From Rhodospirillaceae bacterium (lineage in GTDB: Bacteria > Pseudomonadota > Alphaproteobacteria > MPNO01 > UBA2964), in the NCBI GenBank assembly GCA_002724505.1, contig PBOV01000039.1, forward strand, positions 6,944-27,204: a stretch of DNA of 20,261 bases, in the 5' to 3' direction. This document shows positions 1 to 7,122 of the stretch, piece after piece (the stretch's first letter is position 1; every line of letters begins with the position of its first letter). The position numbers and the translations under genes are program-made. A model generated the notes under the pieces. The model did no database searches and had not been told where the DNA came from. It was given only the letters and a program-made list of their open reading frames with translations.

Positions 1-801
1 GAGCTCACGCACCCAGATATATCTAAGATCAGTTTCCGGTGAATGCCCGGCTGTCGCACCACAAGTCAAAATCCGTCCGCCGGGCTTTGCAGCACGTAAG
101 GAAGGCGCCCAAGTCTCGCCGCCAGTGAAATTAACGACAACGTCGACACCACTTTTTTCTGATAGTTTCCAGGTTGCAGCGCTGAATTCCTCCTCGGAAT
201 AGTTGACCGTTTGATCGGCCCCTAGGGATAATAAATTTTTACACTTTTCAGCTGACCCTGCCGCCGCGATAACCTTTGCTCCAATCATTTTGCCGTATTG
301 AACGCATGCAATACCAACCCCCCCACTGGCGCCTAACACCAACATGGTCTCGCCAGCTCTCAATCGGCCACGATTAAACAACATCCGATGCGCCGTCCCA
401 TAATTAATTGGAATAGCCGCGCCTTGCTCGTAAGAGAGATTATCGGGTAACAAAACTAAATTTTGAGCAGGTACTCGAACCAGCTCAGCCAATCCGCCAA
501 TTAATTGTTCGCCAATCATTCCTTCATGCGTATCTGGATTAAGGGTCACACGATCACCAATCCCCCACCCAGAAACATTTGAACCGATAGCAAATATTTC
601 CCCCGCAATATCCCCTCCGGAGATAAACGGCATCTTGACAGGGAAACCAGGCATCCCACGGCGAACGAAAATATCAAGATGGTTCAGGCCACAAGCTTTG
701 ACCCTTAAAACAACATCATCCGGACCTGGTTCTGGGTCTTCCCATTCTCGGTAAATAATATTTTCAATACCGCCTTGCTCTTCAATTACGGCCGCCTTCA
801 T
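1..801 (-). CDS. Zinc-type alcohol dehydrogenase / quinone oxidoreductase family protein (C-terminus cut off by window edge)
   Basis: Translating the minus strand from the ATG at 801 gives an open frame of 267 codons running off the window; the family is usually about 330-350 residues, so the C-terminal quarter lies outside. It is a medium-chain dehydrogenase/reductase. The N-terminal GroES-like domain carries CGLNHLDIFVRRG (residues 37-49), and the Rossmann domain has the nucleotide motif LGASGGVGIA near residue 157. The four-cysteine structural-zinc lobe of classical alcohol dehydrogenases is absent: after GDRVTLNPDTHEG the chain goes straight to GGLAELVRVPA. That fits an NAD(P)H quinone/enone reductase or a minimal alcohol dehydrogenase; the substrate is unknown. 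AGAGG lies about 10 bases before the start and GGAAG directly abuts it. It is divergent from the thioesterase at 908, with 106 bases between. Confidence 0.88.
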   Translation of the reverse strand, partial: MKAAVIEEQGGIENIIYREWEDPEPGPDDVVLRVKACGLNHLDIFVRRGMPGFPVKMPFISGGDIAGEIFAIGSNVSGWGIGDRVTLNPDTHEGMIGEQLIGGLAELVRVPAQNLVLLPDNLSYEQGAAIPINYGTAHRMLFNRGRLRAGETMLVLGASGGVGIACVQYGKMIGAKVIAAAGSAEKCKNLLSLGADQTVNYSEEEFSAATWKLSEKSGVDVVVNFTGGETWAPSLRAAKPGGRILTCGATAGHSPETDLRYIWVREL

Positions 802-907
802 CTTCCAAAAACCTCTTTTTAATTAAGTCCACCCAATAAGTAGCGGCATTTCATCAGAGATCATACCGACCTATGATAATACAACAAATTAATAATGGAG
901 TGAGAAG
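802..907. promoter_or_regulatory. Divergent intergenic region with weak -10 candidate
   Basis: This 106-base gap must hold the promoters of the leftward dehydrogenase and the rightward thioesterase. On the plus strand TATGATAAT at 872-880 resembles a -10 element, with a poor -35 match (TTTCAT at 849-854, 17-base spacer). It sits about 30 bases upstream of the thioesterase start. The ribosome site of the thioesterase is GGAG at 898-901. I see no clear operator palindrome. The promoter assignment is inference from sequence likeness only. Confidence 0.25.
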
Positions 908-1339
908 ATGGCTAAATGGATGGAAACCCATCGCTGTGTCGTACATCCTTGGTATTGCGATCATATTGGTCATATGAATGTACGTTTTTATGGACATTTT
1001 TTTGACGATGCCGGGTTTCATATTTGGAATATGGTCACTGGTGCCCATGAAACCATGAAAAAAAATGGCGTGGGCGTCGTTGTGGCTAAAACGACCAACG
1101 ACTTTTTGCACGAAGCGAACGCTGGGGAATTACTCATAATCAAGAGCGGTTTTACCCGACTAGGTAATAAAAGCCTGACTTACACTCAGCGCATGACCAA
1201 CGCTGAGAATGGCACGCTCATTGCAACGCAGGAAGCCGTAGAGGTGTTTTTTGATCTTAAAGCGCGTAAATCAACAGACATGCCCAATGAAATTCGTAAA
1301 ATACTGAAAGAGAGGCTAGTATCTATCAATAATTACTAG
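908..1339 (+). CDS. Acyl-CoA thioesterase, 4-hydroxybenzoyl-CoA thioesterase type (hotdog fold)
   Basis: A 143-residue single-domain hotdog protein, the usual length for the 4HBT/YbgC family, which hydrolyses acyl- or aroyl-CoA thioesters in the cytoplasm. The N-terminal segment HPWYCDHIGHMNVRFYGHFF (residues 13-32) is the diagnostic motif: Asp18 is the catalytic acid of 4HBT-type enzymes, followed by the GHMN turn and the aromatic start of the long central helix. The ATG at 908 follows a good GGAGTGAG ribosome site. Substrate class (aroyl versus aliphatic CoA) cannot be decided. It faces the next gene tail to tail: its TAG (1337-1339) and the TAG of the leftward gene (1336-1338) share the palindrome CTAG, so the coding regions overlap by 4 bases. 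Confidence 0.85.
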   Translation: MAKWMETHRCVVHPWYCDHIGHMNVRFYGHFFDDAGFHIWNMVTGAHETMKKNGVGVVVAKTTNDFLHEANAGELLIIKSGFTRLGNKSLTYTQRMTNAENGTLIATQEAVEVFFDLKARKSTDMPNEIRKILKERLVSINNY

Positions 1340-2415
1340 GGGTGCACAGTCTCGGTAAACATGTCGGTTGGCAACTCAGTCCCAAGGCCAAGTTCTTTAG
1401 CCTTATGATAAACAACATAGCCAGTCGCGGCGAATTGATAGCCCATCCCAAGATTATTTAAAAAGCATGAACATTGTTCATTGTTGGTTCTACCTTCCCG
1501 ATCACCATTGATAATTTGCGGAAGCGACGGGAGTGAATTATGCCATTCATCATGTTCAACGCCGTACGAACCAACCTTATCCTCTCCAACTTGAACACCG
1601 TGCGTATAAATCATCTCAGCGTTATCATCATGATCAAGTAACGCAAAAAGCTCAATATCAGCCCACGCGGACTTTTCAACTTCGGTTGCACCGGGACGCA
1701 CCGTCCCAATATGCATACCGGGTTCTAACCAGTCATGCAAAAACACTGGCATTACGGCATTTGTTGCACAAGTTACCATTTGCGCACCTTTGCAGGCCTT
1801 CTCACCGGTTTCGCAATCTCGGACTTCCATATTAAGTAACGCAGACATCTCTGCGGCGAAGGTCGCGCGGTTTTCCGGGTTTGGACTATATACCCTGACA
1901 TCTTTTAAATCGCGGACCGCCGCATGCGCTATAACTGCGGCTCCAGCCTGCCACCCCGAGCCCAATACAGCCAGTGTATCTGCGTCCTCTCGTGCCATAT
2001 ATTTTGCAGCAATACCATTGGTAGCGCCGACCCGCATCCGCTGCATCACCCCGTCAGGGCAAATCATCAATGGCTCACCATTATGTGTACTAAAAAGTAA
2101 TACCAAACCGACATAACGTTTGTTAGGCGCAGCCGGCACTTTGACCCTACGCATCTCATTCCCGGTTGTTGGGAAAGTAAGAATATCAGAGTTAAGCCGG
2201 ATTGCTCCTACGCCAAGTTTTGGAATGACCCCATCCATTGATTTTAATGCATAGAGGCCATCCTCTCGTAGAGACGTCGGTGTAACGATATCAGAACGCC
2301 GTCGGTTGCCACCACGTCCTTCAACGAGTTCGATATAAGATTCTTCCAAGACCGGGATCAACTCCTCCATTTCAAGAACTTGCTCAATATCTTCATTAGA
2401 CAAAATGAGTGTCAT
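1336..2415 (-). CDS. Ornithine cyclodeaminase / mu-crystallin family protein
   Basis: A 359-residue NAD(P)-dependent protein of the OCD/mu-crystallin superfamily, which includes ornithine cyclodeaminase, archaeal alanine dehydrogenase and ketimine reductases. Visible landmarks are the substrate-binding Lys58 (ALKSMDG), Arg128 in MQRMRVGATNG (124-134), the Rossmann motif VLGSGWQAGAA (150-160), and EPGMHIGTVRPGATEVE (231-247). In bona fide ornithine cyclodeaminase the last stretch reads roughly GxDxPGKTEL and supplies a catalytic Asp; here it is GTVRPGATEV, so that Asp is absent and true ornithine cyclisation is doubtful. An imine-reducing or oxidative-deaminating role is more likely. AGGTGA lies 7 bases before the ATG. 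It follows the Rieske gene after 27 bases on the same strand, so the two are probably co-transcribed and act on the same, probably nitrogen-containing, substrate (inference). Confidence 0.87.
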   Translation of the reverse strand: MTLILSNEDIEQVLEMEELIPVLEESYIELVEGRGGNRRRSDIVTPTSLREDGLYALKSMDGVIPKLGVGAIRLNSDILTFPTTGNEMRRVKVPAAPNKRYVGLVLLFSTHNGEPLMICPDGVMQRMRVGATNGIAAKYMAREDADTLAVLGSGWQAGAAVIAHAAVRDLKDVRVYSPNPENRATFAAEMSALLNMEVRDCETGEKACKGAQMVTCATNAVMPVFLHDWLEPGMHIGTVRPGATEVEKSAWADIELFALLDHDDNAEMIYTHGVQVGEDKVGSYGVEHDEWHNSLPSLPQIINGDREGRTNNEQCSCFLNNLGMGYQFAATGYVVYHKAKELGLGTELPTDMFTETVHP

Positions 2416-2442
2416 AGGTCTTCACCTTTCTTTAGTTGATCT

Positions 2443-3744
2443 TTAGATGGAGGTAACTGGAACCCCTTCACGAGTAAATAAAATTTCTTTACTCAATTCT
2501 TCGTAGGGTACGTTTTTATCTTCGACTAATGATGCCGCCCTAACACGCTGGTCCTTTGCCGTTAATCCTGGCAAATCTTCGCCGCGCTCATTCTTTTCAA
2601 CCGTATCCAACAACCTTCGGCGCATCATAATAATCGACTTGTCGCTATTCACGAGATACTCCAAATCACGTCGGTGAATTTCTCCCTGGCTTTCCTGCAT
2701 AGCTTTATCCTGCAGTCCAACTGTATAAACCCCGTTAAATGTTTTTTCCGCGCGTTGGCCTTCTCTATCTATAAAATAGTCGTTATCTCTATTGGCCAAG
2801 GCTCGTAAGTCTTTGTCTACTTTCACGTGCGTACCCTTTCCTTCCTCCATGGAGGAGCGTTCAACATTCGAAAGGGGCCGAGTTGGATGGCAACTGATAA
2901 TCCAGCGCCAGAAACTTTCGTCATCTCTCGGTATCCAGGCGTTAGAACCCATTGCAAAGTCGCCATAGGGGGGGGCAATAGTAAAACAGGGCAAAAGCCA
3001 CTGTCCGATGCGCCAGTAATAACTCTCGTCGTCCACCTTTCGCCGGGCAACGACATTAGTCCCGTAGGGTTGCTCAAAACTATCATAGTAAATGTCGGTG
3101 GCCGAAGTTAAATCAGCACCGGTTGTGCCGCGATGCAAGGGATCGGAATTTAGCTCAAATTTGTGCAGAAAGGGCACATGCACCGGATCGATACCGCCTT
3201 CCAGACCCTGCAACCAGTTGCACTCCTCCCAACGCCTTGTCGCGAAGCGATGTTGGTCTGAAACCAAACAATATTCATACTCTGGCGGGGCCGGCTGTTT
3301 TTCAGTTGGCCCCATATACGTCCAGACAATGCCACCGGCTTCGACTGTCGGATACGCCTTTATTTTTGGTTTCTCCTCCCATTGTCCAAAGTCTGGTTCC
3401 GACGGAATATCAATTACATTTCCGTCAAGATCGAATTTCCAACCATGGTAAGCGCAACGGAGGCCACAATCTTCATTTCTTGCAAAAAACAGACTAGACC
3501 TTCTATGAGGACAAAATTGGTCAAGGACACCGACACTGCCATTGCTGGCTCGAAAGACAATTAGATCCTCGCCCATCAACTTTAGACGAAGCTGGGCACC
3601 GCCTGGGTCAGGAATTTCATCGCTTCTAACTGCTGGCAACCAATAACGGCGTAATAAATTACCCATCGGCGTGCCTGGCCCCGTTCGGGTCAGAATTTCA
3701 TTTTCCGCCTCTGTGAACAAATTATATCGGGCCGGCACGTCCAA
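2443..3744 (-). CDS. Rieske non-haem iron oxygenase, alpha subunit (phthalate 4,5-dioxygenase type)
   Basis: A terminal oxygenase of about 433 residues. The N-terminal Rieske domain has C78-x-H80 and C97-xx-H100 separated by 16 residues, ligating the [2Fe-2S] cluster. The catalytic domain has NWLQGLEGGIDPVHVPFLH (176-194), whose H189 and H194 are the expected mononuclear-iron ligands, then DNDYFIDREGQ (320-330) and the family hallmark MQESQGEIHRRDLEYL (349-364). These resemble the phthalate dioxygenase group, which hydroxylates rings or does O/N-demethylation. No ferredoxin reductase is nearby. Start: an in-frame stop (TAA, 3756-3754) leaves TTG at 3744 or GTG at 3738; AAGAAGAG is better spaced for GTG 3738, so the true N-terminus may be two residues shorter. 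The first ATG (residue 27) would remove conserved sequence. Followed closely by the OCD-family gene. The substrate is unknown. Confidence 0.93.
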   Translation of the reverse strand: MDVPARYNLFTEAENEILTRTGPGTPMGNLLRRYWLPAVRSDEIPDPGGAQLRLKLMGEDLIVFRASNGSVGVLDQFCPHRRSSLFFARNEDCGLRCAYHGWKFDLDGNVIDIPSEPDFGQWEEKPKIKAYPTVEAGGIVWTYMGPTEKQPAPPEYEYCLVSDQHRFATRRWEECNWLQGLEGGIDPVHVPFLHKFELNSDPLHRGTTGADLTSATDIYYDSFEQPYGTNVVARRKVDDESYYWRIGQWLLPCFTIAPPYGDFAMGSNAWIPRDDESFWRWIISCHPTRPLSNVERSSMEEGKGTHVKVDKDLRALANRDNDYFIDREGQRAEKTFNGVYTVGLQDKAMQESQGEIHRRDLEYLVNSDKSIIMMRRRLLDTVEKNERGEDLPGLTAKDQRVRAASLVEDKNVPYEELSKEILFTREGVPVTSI

Positions 3745-4004
3745 AATCTCTTCTTAATAATCCCAGGGTAAAAAGGTATCAGCGCGCCTTTAATCTAACA
3801 AGGTGAGCCAACCAAACACACTTACTTCCATGCAGGAAAACAAAACTAACAAATCCGAAACATTCGTTAAAAATCCAACAAAGACGACTAAACCCAAATA
3901 ATAATATTATTAAACTACCAGGATTCCTATGGTTGCGCGTTTTAATCTAGCGGGCTATGTCCTCAGACAATGATACAAGATCATAATAAACATCGAATTA
4001 AAAA
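3745..4004. promoter_or_regulatory. Divergent AT-rich control region with 14-bp palindrome and candidate promoter
   Basis: A 260-base gap between the leftward Rieske unit and the rightward permease, the longest in the window. It is visibly AT-rich. TAATAATATTATTA (3899-3912) is a perfect 14-base palindrome and could be an operator. About 20 bases further on, TTGCGC (3933-3938) and TATGTC (3956-3961) are separated by 17 bases, a passable sigma-70-type pair pointing at the permease. For the Rieske direction the best I find is TTGTTA and TACCTT, 17 bases apart on the minus strand near 3777-3805, which is weak. No small open frame looks convincing here. Confidence 0.35.
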
Positions 4005-4748
4005 ATGAGTTTTGAAGAACTGGCTATTGTCCTGACCGCGATCGCAGTCGGCTCCTACTTCAAGGGTGCAGTTGGTATCGGACTGCCGACCATTGCGGTA
4101 CCTACGCTTGCGGCCTTTATTGGCGCAGAGCACGCTATAGTGGTTTTGACCATACCAGTCGCCTTCAGCAATATATGGATCTGCCTACGTTACCGTAAAA
4201 TGACCGCTGACGTGCCGCATCTGAGTATCTCTCTTCTATGCGCCGGTGTTGGAACCGCATCAGGAGCCTTTGTTTTGGCCTCCCTAACCGATAATGCCCT
4301 TCTTTGGCTTTTGATAATTTGGCTTGGTCTTTACTTAATTATATTAACCTTCAAGCCGGATTTTCAGCTCAAGGGTGAGGCTGCGAGGCGCGCCGCCCCA
4401 ATTTTGGCCCTGATTGGTGGGGCTTGTCAGGGAGCAACCGGCATCGCGGGGCCAGTGATTGCAACCTGGATCCACTCTTACCGCTTACACAGCAAAACAT
4501 ATGTCTTCGCTGTATCCCTAATGTTTCTTGTTATTTCCGGTACACACGTTTTCGCTGTTGGTGGACTAGGGCTTTATACCGAAGAGAGAATTTACCAAGG
4601 CCTATTGGCAGTGATTCCGACGGTAGCCTTTACACAATTCGGGATGTGGACCACCCCCTATATCAGCGCCAAGTGGTTTAACAGGCTAGTCATTGCCGTT
4701 GTGATTATCATGTGGGTCAAACTAATCCTGCAGGCCTTAATGAGTTAA
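4005..4748 (+). CDS. TSUP family (TauE/SafE-like) membrane permease
   Basis: A 247-residue, strongly hydrophobic protein of the TSUP family (sulfite exporter TauE/SafE, YfcA), typically about 250 residues with 7-8 membrane helices in the inner membrane. The N-terminal repeat has the family glycine signature GSYFKGAVGIGLPTIAVPTL (16-35), echoed in the second half by IGGACQGATGIAGPVIATW, the expected internal duplication. Family members move sulfite, sulfoacetate, sulfolactate or other organic anions; which one cannot be told here. The ATG at 4005 has no clear ribosome site (AATTAAAAA upstream), but the frame begins exactly where family proteins do. It ends 3 bases before the convergent msrA stop. 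Confidence 0.85.
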   Translation: MSFEELAIVLTAIAVGSYFKGAVGIGLPTIAVPTLAAFIGAEHAIVVLTIPVAFSNIWICLRYRKMTADVPHLSISLLCAGVGTASGAFVLASLTDNALLWLLIIWLGLYLIILTFKPDFQLKGEAARRAAPILALIGGACQGATGIAGPVIATWIHSYRLHSKTYVFAVSLMFLVISGTHVFAVGGLGLYTEERIYQGLLAVIPTVAFTQFGMWTTPYISAKWFNRLVIAVVIIMWVKLILQALMS

Positions 4749-4751
4749 ATT

Positions 4752-5402
4752 TTACTTAAGGGTGTTAAGCTCAGGGCAAATCACACCTGTCCCGCCCAAA
4801 CCGCAATATCCTGCAGGGTTTTTAGCAAGGTATTGCTGATGGTAATCCTCAGCATAATAAAATTCCGGAGCCTCTATGACCTGTGTTGTAATCCCGCTAT
4901 GTCCCGCTGCGGATAATGCCTCGCCAAACTTTTCATAGGACACAGACACTATATCTCGCTGAGTATCGGAAAAGGTATAAATTCCCGAACGGTACTGTGT
5001 GCCAACGTCGTTGCCCTGTCGCATCCCTTGTGTCGGGTCATGGCCTTCCCAAAAAACCTTTAATAAAGTCTCAATACTAACTTGAACTGGGTCAAAAACT
5101 ACTAAGACAGCCTCTGTATGGCCGGTCCGCCCGGAACAGACTTCTTCATAAGTCGGGTTTTTGGTGTATCCAGCGATATACCCTACCGCTGTGGAGAAAA
5201 CACCAGGGATTTCCCAAAACAGACGTTCGGCTCCCCAAAAGCAGCCGAGGGCTAAAACAATTTGTTCCATACCCTCGGGAAATGGTGGTTCCAGGGAATT
5301 ACCAGTGACAAAATGTCTTTCTGGGACAGGCAAAGCCGTATCGCGTCCCGGAAGGGCTTCCTCAGCAGTTGGGGGCTCTAGCTTCCGTGGTGAAAACCAC
5401 AT
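4752..5402 (-). CDS. msrA: Peptide-methionine (S)-S-oxide reductase MsrA
   Basis: MsrA reduces the S-epimer of methionine sulfoxide in proteins and free methionine using thioredoxin, and repairs oxidative damage in the cytoplasm. The catalytic motif is [13 protein letters not shown] with nucleophile Cys54. Downstream are [28 protein letters not shown] and [11 protein letters not shown] near the C-terminus, giving Cys200 and Cys209 as the resolving/recycling cysteines of the three-cysteine class. The 216-residue length includes an N-terminal extension of about 45 residues before the domain, as in E. coli MsrA. AGGAGA lies 8 bases before the ATG. No MsrB is fused or adjacent. It is transcribed away from the UbiD gene and is probably a housekeeping gene rather than part of the catabolic units. 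Confidence 0.96.
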   Translation of the reverse strand: MWFSPRKLEPPTAEEALPGRDTALPVPERHFVTGNSLEPPFPEGMEQIVLALGCFWGAERLFWEIPGVFSTAVGYIAGYTKNPTYEEVCSGRTGHTEAVLVVFDPVQVSIETLLKVFWEGHDPTQGMRQGNDVGTQYRSGIYTFSDTQRDIVSVSYEKFGEALSAAGHSGITTQVIEAPEFYYAEDYHQQYLAKNPAGYCGLGGTGVICPELNTLK

Positions 5403-5450
5403 GATGTATCTCCTAATATATTTGACCCTGCTAGGATACGTAATTTAAAG

Positions 5451-5485
5451 CTATCCCGCTAGACACCAATGAGTGTGCTAGATAG
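5451..5485. promoter_or_regulatory. Imperfect dyad between msrA and the ubiD-family gene
   Basis: In the 113-base divergent gap, the stretch reads CTATC-ccg-CTAG-a-CAC-caatga-GTG-tg-CTAG-ATAG: three nested complementary pairs around a centre near 5469, each slightly out of register. GCTAG also occurs as direct repeats at 5430, 5458 and 5477. This could be a repressor or activator site for either gene. It may also be chance; no consensus regulator site is recognised. Confidence 0.3.
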
Positions 5486-5515
5486 TTTGATACTTGAATT
5501 TGGTAAGGGGATATT

Positions 5516-6868
5516 ATGGCCAGTAAAGGGTTTCGGAGTTTTTTGGACGATCTCGATGCCGCTGGCGAGCTGCGGCGTCTAACCAAACCCGTCGATTGCC
5601 GACAACTATCAGCACTTGGCGAACAGGCCGACGAGGCTACGATGTTTGAAAACATTGAAGGCTATCCAGGCTGGCGTGTAGCAACAGCACTAGTTTCAAC
5701 CCGAAAACGGCTCGCGGTCGCCATGGGATGTCCAGAGAAACGTATCGCTTTTGAATTTGAGTCGAGATCAGCAAAACCTATTAATCCTGTGACCGTCGAA
5801 ACTGCGCCCTGTCAAGAAGTCGTAATGGAAGGAGATGCCGTCGACTTAACCGCCATTCCCTTGCCGTTGATGCATCTGTTTGACGGGGGCCCATATATTT
5901 CTGGCACCTTTGCAGTTTCAATTGACGAGGACCATGGCCCAAATGTTGGCTGTTACCGGCTAATGTACCGTACCCCAAGGGAAACCGGGATTGATCTTGT
6001 TTCTCCCTCAGATATGAGATTTTACTATCAACGTGCCCTCGACAAGGGGAAACCGTTGCCGATAGCAATTGCGGTCGGCGTGCACCCCCTTGATATGTTG
6101 GCCGCCTCTTACAAAGCACCGATTGATACCAGTGAGTTGGCGCTTGCCGGCGGCCTACGCGGTGAACCGTTGGAAATGGTAAAGTGTAAGACGTTGGACC
6201 TAGAAGTCCCAGCCGGTGCGGAGCTTGTTTTAGAAGGAGAGTTATTACCAATAGGCTGGACGGCTGATGAAGGCCCTTTTGGTGAATTCAGCCAAATTTC
6301 TGGTGACGTAAAATGGAACCCAATTTTTAGGGTAAATTGCATCACTCATCGGAAGGACCCCATATTTTATATGCTCCAAATGCCTTGGGAAAACGACTGG
6401 CTGGCTGCACCCGTAACAGAGGCCGCTGGACTTCAAGCGTTGCGGGTGGCAAGCGTTCAGCCAGTCGATATTCGTGCACCGGTTGGCAGTTGTGGGTATT
6501 GGTCCTTAATTGCGTCAATCAAAAAACGCCCTGGCGAAGGAAAAAACGCAGTTGCAGCTCTCCTATCGGTTGCCGAGGTAAAATATGTGATCGTGACCGA
6601 TGACGATATCGATATTCACGATCCAGATGAGCTCGATTGGGCCATTGCCTTCCGAGTGCAAGCCGATCAAGACGCCATAATTTTAAAAGGTGCCCGCGCA
6701 AAGCATATAGACCCAAGTGTAAAGTCATGGCTCTTGGGCAAGGGTGGATTGCCCACTACGGCCAAGTTGGGCATTGATGCAACTATTCCCGAAGGGGTTC
6801 CTAAAATTTTATACAGACGAATTAAAAATTACGGTCGAGACAGTATTAAGTTGGAGGATTTCGAATGA
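5516..6868 (+). CDS. UbiD-family prenyl-FMN-dependent (de)carboxylase
   Basis: A 450-residue member of the UbiD family, which reversibly decarboxylates aromatic or alpha,beta-unsaturated acids with prenylated FMN. NVGCYRLMYR (143-152) supplies the conserved Arg148 and prFMN/metal-binding residues, and DEGPFGEFSQ (251-260) supplies Glu252 and Glu257, five residues apart as in the E-R-E catalytic set of ferulate decarboxylase. The C-terminal part has VTDDDIDIHDPDELDWAIAFR (360-380), the usual hexamerisation/active-site segment. Length is shorter than UbiD of ubiquinone synthesis (about 490) and closer to catabolic members. AAGGGG lies 6 bases before the ATG at 5516. The UbiX prenyltransferase needed for the cofactor is not in the window. 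It is translationally coupled to the next small gene, and the aldehyde dehydrogenase after that hints at aromatic catabolism. The substrate is unknown. Confidence 0.9.
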   Translation: MASKGFRSFLDDLDAAGELRRLTKPVDCRQLSALGEQADEATMFENIEGYPGWRVATALVSTRKRLAVAMGCPEKRIAFEFESRSAKPINPVTVETAPCQEVVMEGDAVDLTAIPLPLMHLFDGGPYISGTFAVSIDEDHGPNVGCYRLMYRTPRETGIDLVSPSDMRFYYQRALDKGKPLPIAIAVGVHPLDMLAASYKAPIDTSELALAGGLRGEPLEMVKCKTLDLEVPAGAELVLEGELLPIGWTADEGPFGEFSQISGDVKWNPIFRVNCITHRKDPIFYMLQMPWENDWLAAPVTEAAGLQALRVASVQPVDIRAPVGSCGYWSLIASIKKRPGEGKNAVAALLSVAEVKYVIVTDDDIDIHDPDELDWAIAFRVQADQDAIILKGARAKHIDPSVKSWLLGKGGLPTTAKLGIDATIPEGVPKILYRRIKNYGRDSIKLEDFE

Positions 6869-7047
6869 GCCCACTAGCAACGAACCTAAAGGCTAGCCTC
6901 GAAGCAGAAGCCAAACAATTTCACGATGTAGTCGACGACAATATGGAAGTTAGCTGGCCTGAATTTCTGCGCGCGTGGGGCGAATTACGAGAGATTGATA
7001 TTCTAAAACGCGACGATGAAGGCGCTTATTATATAGAAAAAAAATAA
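6865..7047 (+). CDS. Small (60 aa) protein coupled to the UbiD-family gene, function unknown
   Basis: The ATG at 6865 overlaps the UbiD stop as ATGA, and GGAGG in the end of the UbiD frame (TTGGAGGATTTCGAATG) is a well-placed ribosome site, so this short frame is very likely translated. The 60-residue product is acidic and helical in look (SLEAEAKQFHDVVDDN), then SWPEFLRAWGELREIDIL and a lysine-ended tail DEGAYYIEKK. It has no cysteine, signal peptide or membrane segment. It is not the cysteine-rich subunit D (VdcD/BsdD) found with some hydroxyarylic acid decarboxylases. I do not recognise the family; a dedicated subunit or assembly factor of the neighbouring decarboxylase is the natural guess from the overlap. 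Confidence 0.72.
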   Translation: MSPLATNLKASLEAEAKQFHDVVDDNMEVSWPEFLRAWGELREIDILKRDDEGAYYIEKK

Positions 7048-7122
7048 TTTCCTTCCGTTAGTTGATCTCAAGGCGCTATCCACCCATGTTGCCTAGATCT
7101 AAATTCACGATGGAGACGTAGA

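Noticed and set aside
2843..2856. Perfect 14-bp palindrome TCCTCCATGGAGGA
   Set aside because: It lies inside the Rieske coding region and is explained by codons; there is no reason to see an operator there.
5781..6251. 156-codon open frame on the minus strand opposite the UbiD gene
   Set aside because: Antisense to a well-conserved gene with clear catalytic motifs; low-complexity, Arg/Pro-rich translation typical of a shadow frame.
7110..7121. Three-codon frame ATG GAG ACG TAG ending one base before the GTG of the aldehyde dehydrogenase
   Set aside because: Too short to claim as a leader peptide; it mostly consists of the ribosome site of the real start. Mentioned in the gene entry only.
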